Assembly: GCA_045616225.1 (NCBI GenBank)
Contig: JAZLGI010000092.1
Location: 1-9,517, forward strand
Origin: JAZLGI01 sp045616225
GTDB lineage: Bacteria > Spirochaetota > Spirochaetia > Sphaerochaetales > Sphaerochaetaceae
Length of the DNA: 9,517 nucleotides
Reading direction: 5' to 3'
Below are positions 6,932-9,517 of this stretch, piece after piece; position 1 is the stretch's first letter; every line of letters starts with the position of its first letter. The position numbers and the translations under genes are program-made. The notes under the pieces were generated by a model. The model was not told the origin of the DNA, did no database searches, and was given only the letters and a program-made list of their open reading frames with translations.

Positions 6932-8194
6932 TCAGAAATCAAGGAAGAATGTAGCACCCATGATAAGGTTGTTCTTTGGTTCTCTTAAGTTGTTTCCGTG
7001 AATGAGATAAGAATACTGAATTCCTATGTCACAAATTCCCCAGAAACACATCTCTGCCTCAAAACCTGTAGAACAGAGGAAATTACTTTCTTTAATCTTT
7101 GTATTAAAACAGTTTCCGGCATGGTATCCTGCATCAAAGAACAGATTTATTCTAGGGAACAACTCATTCATCTTTGCCTCAGGTCCTGCCAAGCGGATAT
7201 CAAAATTATTTACTACAGTAAAGTTTGTTGCGTAACTGTTTGTATTGAAACCTCTTACCTTTCTACCCAAAGAAACAGGACTGGAAGCATAAACAGGGAC
7301 TTTTTCTCCGTCTGTCCAGTTAAAATTCAATCTGTCCTTTAGAGATACAGAGAAAAGATTATATCCGCTAGGCTGTTGAATTCTGAATAAAGTATAACCG
7401 CCAACAGCATTAAGAGTTGCACTGTAATAAGAAGCTGCTTTATTGGCAAATCCAGGGGCAAACTGGAACTTTATCTCTGCCTTGGCCCCTTTCATATTGT
7501 AGTTGTCATCCATCATTGTATTTAGGACAACTCCGGTATAAAAAGAAGTAAAGTTCTGTGAATCACCTGCCATATCAGGGTAAACAGAAGAATCATTTCT
7601 TGTAAAACCTTCAGGTGTAATTTCAGGGTCATTATGAAGGTCAAACCATTCATCAATTGTTTGAACAGGAGATTTTGCATCACTGCCATTGTAGGTAGAA
7701 CCCAAATATTTTAAATTTTCTTTGTTTTTAGGAAGTGAAATTCCCTTTGTGAGAAGATAATCAACGTACTTTTCCCATCTACCCTCGTAACCGGCATATA
7801 CAGTAATAAGGTCCTTATTTGGAACCCATGAATCTCCAAATCCCTGCAGGAACTTAAGATTCCATCTTATCTGCCAAGCATCAAACAAGAGAGCATTATC
7901 CCTAAGGTCTTCTCTGTCAAAATCAAAAACAGATAAAGCTTCACCTGTTCTTGGATTTCTGAACAAAGCTCTGGAAGAAAGACCTCCGCCAATGGTTGCC
8001 TGGATCTGAGTAAGATTACCATCCATCAATTCAAGACCTTCATAACTTTCACCAATTGTAATAAGGGTAGGAAGGAACCCGCTCAAAAGATCCATATGCT
8101 GATCCAACTCTGTAAACAGGAATTTAAAATCTCCTGCAAAGACCAAACTCAAAGCAAACAATATCAATAATGAAACAGTTAAAAGCTTCTTCAT
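6932..8194 (-). CDS. Outer-membrane beta-barrel protein, Omp85-like, without POTRA domains
   Basis: A cleavable signal peptide (MKKLLTVSLLILFALSLVFA, cut after residue 20) leads into about 400 residues of alternating beta-strand pattern ending in an aromatic residue (MGATFFLDF), as expected for a barrel recognised by the BAM machinery. The C-terminal half carries hallmarks of the Omp85/BamA barrel: LGRKVRGFNTN with R314-G315-F316 matching the lid-loop VRGF motif, then a strand (NNFDIRL), then INLFFDAGYHAGN resembling the conserved FFDxG strand. The mature length matches a lone 16-stranded barrel, with no room for POTRA domains. SD AGGAGGA (8207-8201) supports the start. It is first in the unit with lysS, era and clpP. 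The Omp85 assignment rests on motif reading. The beta-barrel call is firmer. Confidence 0.8.
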   Translation of the reverse strand: MKKLLTVSLLILFALSLVFAGDFKFLFTELDQHMDLLSGFLPTLITIGESYEGLELMDGNLTQIQATIGGGLSSRALFRNPRTGEALSVFDFDREDLRDNALLFDAWQIRWNLKFLQGFGDSWVPNKDLITVYAGYEGRWEKYVDYLLTKGISLPKNKENLKYLGSTYNGSDAKSPVQTIDEWFDLHNDPEITPEGFTRNDSSVYPDMAGDSQNFTSFYTGVVLNTMMDDNYNMKGAKAEIKFQFAPGFANKAASYYSATLNAVGGYTLFRIQQPSGYNLFSVSLKDRLNFNWTDGEKVPVYASSPVSLGRKVRGFNTNSYATNFTVVNNFDIRLAGPEAKMNELFPRINLFFDAGYHAGNCFNTKIKESNFLCSTGFEAEMCFWGICDIGIQYSYLIHGNNLREPKNNLIMGATFFLDF

Positions 8195-8224
8195 GGAAGT
8201 TCCTCCTAAAACAATACTCTTAGA

Positions 8225-8253
8225 ATTTTACATAAAAAAGGCACACAAAACAA
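8225..8253 (-). promoter_or_regulatory. Promoter of the barrel-lysS-era-clpP unit
   Basis: On the minus strand TTGTTT (8253-8248) and TAAAAT (8230-8225) are separated by exactly 17 bp, a good sigma-70-type arrangement. The predicted start near 8218 leaves a short leader containing the strong SD AGGAGGA at 8207-8201, six bases from the ATG. Confidence 0.55.
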
Positions 8254-8291
8254 CAAATGCTTTTCCCATACCATTTCCAGAAAAATAAGAA

Positions 8292-8297
8292 TATAAT
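8292..8297 (+). promoter_or_regulatory. Consensus -10 box (TATAAT) for a possibly leaderless small gene
   Basis: A perfect TATAAT ends six bases before the ATG at 8304. Transcription would therefore begin at or next to the A of the start codon. The -35 region is poor; the best match is ATACCA at 8268-8273 with an 18-bp spacer. Confidence 0.45.
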
Positions 8298-8303
8298 GCA
8301 GTC

Positions 8304-8444
8304 ATGAAAACATTGGACGATATAAAGGAAGAAGAAAGACAATCTTACAGAAAATCAGAACGTCAGAAACAAATCAAAAGTCTTTTGATAGAACTCCTGG
8401 GTTTTGTCATTGTAGGCATCATTGCCTTTCTCAAATTAATGTAA
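8304..8444 (+). CDS. 46-residue single-helix membrane protein
   Basis: This is a short rightward gene in the gap between two leftward genes. It encodes 46 residues. The N-terminal part is highly charged and probably helical (MKTLDDIKEEERQSYRKS), with a basic stretch (ERQKQIKS) just before one hydrophobic segment of about 18 residues (LLIELLGFVIVGIIAFL) that ends at KLM. The positive-inside rule predicts the charged N-terminus in the cytoplasm and the C-terminus anchored in the inner membrane. There is no Shine-Dalgarno site, but a perfect TATAAT lies six bases upstream, so a leaderless mRNA is likely. The TAA stop merges into the A-run that serves as T-run for the convergent terminator. Function is unknown. 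The coherent charged-then-hydrophobic design and the promoter argue that it is real. Confidence 0.6.
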   Translation: MKTLDDIKEEERQSYRKSERQKQIKSLLIELLGFVIVGIIAFLKLM

Positions 8445-8478
8445 AAAAAAGTGTCACAGAAGTTTAATTCTGTGACAC
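8443..8478 (-). terminator. Intrinsic terminator of the bicupin gene
   Basis: A perfect 11-bp stem GTGTCACAGAA (8451-8461) pairs with 8468-8478 around a six-base loop. Reading leftward, the hairpin is followed by eight Ts (complement of 8443-8450), a classic rho-independent terminator for the gene ending at 8504. On the plus strand no T-run follows, so it is a poor terminator for the small gene at 8304. Confidence 0.88.
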
Positions 8479-8503
8479 GCATTAAGGAAAAAAGCTCTAT
8501 TCA

Positions 8504-9226
8504 TTATTCCCATTCGGCTGTTTTGTGTTCAAACCAAATGTAATAGCATGTTTTATCCGGTCCGTTTGGAATAAGACTATGATCAGGACCTGCATAGATG
8601 TAACTGATTTCTCCACCAACATGGTTTACCTTCTCACCGTCAACATCCATGAGAATATCGGAACCATCAAGAATAACATTCCACTGGTCTACAGAAGGAT
8701 GTCCTTTTTCAACTGTTCCCTGGCCTGCTCCAACTCCCTTAACAACACCGCAAAGGAATCTTCCTGCCTGACCAGGACTCATAATTGACCAGCTCTTTGT
8801 CTGAGGGCCCTTACAAGACTGTGTATAAGGCTGACCGTTTGAAAGTGGCTTGAAGAATGGAAGAACAGAATGTGTTTCTTCATAATGCTTCCAGTCTGAT
8901 TCAACCATAGTTGTAACAAATTTTACAAACTTCATATCTGTTGCTGCATAGATTGCATAGTTATCTTTGTCCCAATCCGGGCAGAAGAATGAAAGCTCTT
9001 TAATATTGAATGCTTCATTCTTTGTTGTGATATAACCTGTTCCGTTTGTGAAACAGTAGAAAACACCACAATCTGCAAAAAGCTGTGGATGAACTGTACT
9101 TCCTGCCTTAAGCTCACACTTAAAACAACGAACAAGTTTGTGAGTACCTTTGAGAACTTCTATTTCTCCGTATCCATTGACAAAATCAACAGGACGCTCA
9201 CTATTCTTTACTACTGGAACTGACAT
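8504..9226 (-). CDS. Bicupin-domain protein, substrate unknown
   Basis: The ATG is preceded by a near-perfect SD AAGGAGG (9237-9231). The 240-residue product has no signal peptide and looks cytoplasmic. Two cupin beta-barrels can be traced. The first (about 30-105) is degenerate, with ELKAGSTVHPQLF and a turn at FTNGTGYI. The second (about 155-233) is better kept: GHPSVDQWNVILDG, a turn at DVDGE, and GGEISYIYAGPDHSLIP matching cupin motif 2. His176, Gln181 and His216 are likely metal ligands. Gln replaces the usual Glu, as in several bicupin isomerases and ureidoglycine aminohydrolase-like proteins. Two-cupin proteins of this size often act on sugar acids or purine breakdown products, but no neighbour points to a pathway. 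It is monocistronic, with its own promoter and terminator. Confidence 0.8.
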   Translation of the reverse strand: MSVPVVKNSERPVDFVNGYGEIEVLKGTHKLVRCFKCELKAGSTVHPQLFADCGVFYCFTNGTGYITTKNEAFNIKELSFFCPDWDKDNYAIYAATDMKFVKFVTTMVESDWKHYEETHSVLPFFKPLSNGQPYTQSCKGPQTKSWSIMSPGQAGRFLCGVVKGVGAGQGTVEKGHPSVDQWNVILDGSDILMDVDGEKVNHVGGEISYIYAGPDHSLIPNGPDKTCYYIWFEHKTAEWE

Positions 9227-9263
9227 AAAACCTCCTTGGAAACTGTAAAAAACAGCACCTTTT

Positions 9264-9291
9264 TAAATAGTATCTCATTGTGATTTTTCAA
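9264..9291 (-). promoter_or_regulatory. Candidate promoter of the bicupin gene
   Basis: On the minus strand TTGAAA (9291-9286) and TATTTA (9269-9264) are 16 bp apart, about 40 bp upstream of the start codon. The -35 box lies 15 bp from the apparent end of the neighbouring insertion sequence, so the element has not split it. Confidence 0.4.
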
Positions 9292-9323
9292 AAACAAATG
9301 TAATAATGATCTGGACCCCGAAA

Positions 9324-9364
9324 AGGTAACACTTTTGTAATCACTGGTTCCTCCTAGGTAACAC
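9324..9364 (+). repeat. Pair of 9-bp direct repeats inside the IS end
   Basis: AGGTAACAC occurs at 9324-9332 and again at 9356-9364, 32 bp apart start to start. The first copy lies in the terminal region and the second straddles the left arm and loop of the hairpin upstream of the transposase gene. Repeated motifs near IS ends can be transposase-binding sites; that role is inferred. Confidence 0.5.
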
Positions 9365-9375
9365 ACTAGGAGGAA
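9348..9375 (+). promoter_or_regulatory. Hairpin sequestering the transposase ribosome-binding site
   Basis: TTCCTCCTAG (9348-9357) is perfectly complementary to CTAGGAGGAA (9366-9375) around an eight-base loop. The right arm contains the SD AGGAGG (9368-9373), so in the folded mRNA the ribosome site is fully paired. IS10 and IS50 are known to block transposase translation from read-through transcripts with comparable structures; such a role here is inferred. Confidence 0.7.
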
Positions 9376-9377
9376 TG

Positions 9378-9517
9378 ATGTATTCAGAAGAATTTAAAGC
9401 AAATGTTGTAAAAGACATCCTGGGCGGGATGCCGATAAAAGCCGCAGCCAGAGTTTACAACATTGAACGGCACACGGTTCAGAGATGGGTCAGACGAGTA
9501 AGCGGAGAACCAGTGAT
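9378..9517 (+). CDS. IS3-family transposase OrfA, N-terminal part
   Basis: The visible 46 codons form a helix-turn-helix of the transposase OrfA type: MYSEEFKANVVKDIL, a turn at GGMPIKAAARVYNI and a recognition helix ERHTVQRWVRRV. In IS3-family elements OrfA binds the terminal repeats and is fused by programmed -1 frameshifting to the DDE-domain OrfB. Neither the frameshift site nor OrfB is in the window. Two consecutive ATG codons are present (9375 and 9378); the second sits at a normal distance (four bases) from AGGAGG, so I chose it. The reading frame is open at the right edge. The GC content is higher than in flanking genes (GGCGGGATGCCG), consistent with foreign origin. Confidence 0.8.
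   Translation, partial: MYSEEFKANVVKDILGGMPIKAAARVYNIERHTVQRWVRRVSGEPV

Larger units (their letters stand above)
9307..9517 (+). mobile_element. Left end of an IS3-family insertion sequence (continues off window)
   Basis: The sequence beginning TGATCTGGACCCCGAAAAGG has the 5'-TG start and the CTG-ACCCC-AAA pattern seen at the termini of many IS3-family elements. About 70 bp inside it an OrfA-type transposase gene begins. The right end, the matching inverted repeat and the target duplication lie outside the window, so the exact boundary at 9307 is a reading from the motif. Confidence 0.75.

Noticed and set aside
6998..7342. Rightward open frame of 114 codons opposite the barrel gene
   Set aside because: It has no SD and no coherent protein features, and lies wholly antisense to a well-supported signal-peptide barrel gene.
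8258..8273. Minus-strand GG-N10-GC spacing (TGGTATGGGAAAAGCA) resembling a sigma-54 site before the barrel gene
   Set aside because: The -12 element lacks TT before GC and the -24 element has two mismatches; a better 17-bp-spaced sigma-70 pair lies just downstream.
8525..8788. Rightward open frame of 87 codons opposite the bicupin gene
   Set aside because: It lies inside the conserved second cupin on the other strand, with no ribosome site.

Overview
The window looks like a chromosomal segment of a host-associated spirochaete, most likely a Treponema. The evidence is a low-GC genome with Shine-Dalgarno (SD) sites, several lipoproteins with spirochaete-style lipoboxes (FVSC, LVGC), a diderm envelope shown by beta-barrel candidates, and a class I lysyl-tRNA synthetase, the form typical of spirochaetes. 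The genus is inferred; no rRNA is present.

Left part (1-3800). A truncated leftward gene for a small two-helix membrane protein (from 174 off the left edge) diverges from a rightward three-gene cassette. A 14-bp perfect palindrome (208-221) lies between them. The cassette encodes a 693-residue lipoprotein with Ig-like and propeller-like parts, a 176-residue secreted protein that looks like a small outer-membrane barrel, and a 291-residue lipoprotein whose C-terminal half is unusually hydrophobic. The first two genes overlap by 4 bp and the second and third abut, so they are almost certainly co-transcribed. I cannot assign a function to any of them. A perfect 13-bp hairpin with a UUCG loop (3765-3794) ends the cassette.

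Middle part (3814-8253), leftward. Read from its promoter (8225-8253), the order is: an outer-membrane beta-barrel with an Omp85-like VRGF signature but no POTRA region, class I LysRS, the GTPase Era, and a divergent ClpP-type protease subunit. Gaps are 11-46 bp, which suggests one transcriptional unit linking envelope, translation, ribosome assembly and proteolysis. A second weak promoter may lie just before LysRS.

Right part (8292-9517). A 46-codon membrane protein gene (8304-8444, rightward) has a TATAAT six bases before its ATG and no SD, so it may be leaderless. It runs into the terminator of a leftward bicupin gene (8504-9226) of unknown substrate. From about 9307 an IS3-family insertion sequence begins, with a recognisable terminal motif and the start of its OrfA transposase. 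The SD of that transposase is buried in a perfect 10-bp hairpin. The element continues beyond the window.

The best candidates for something undescribed are the envelope cassette at 267-3751, the POTRA-less Omp85-like barrel, the two apparently leaderless small membrane-protein genes, and the hairpin masking the transposase ribosome site.
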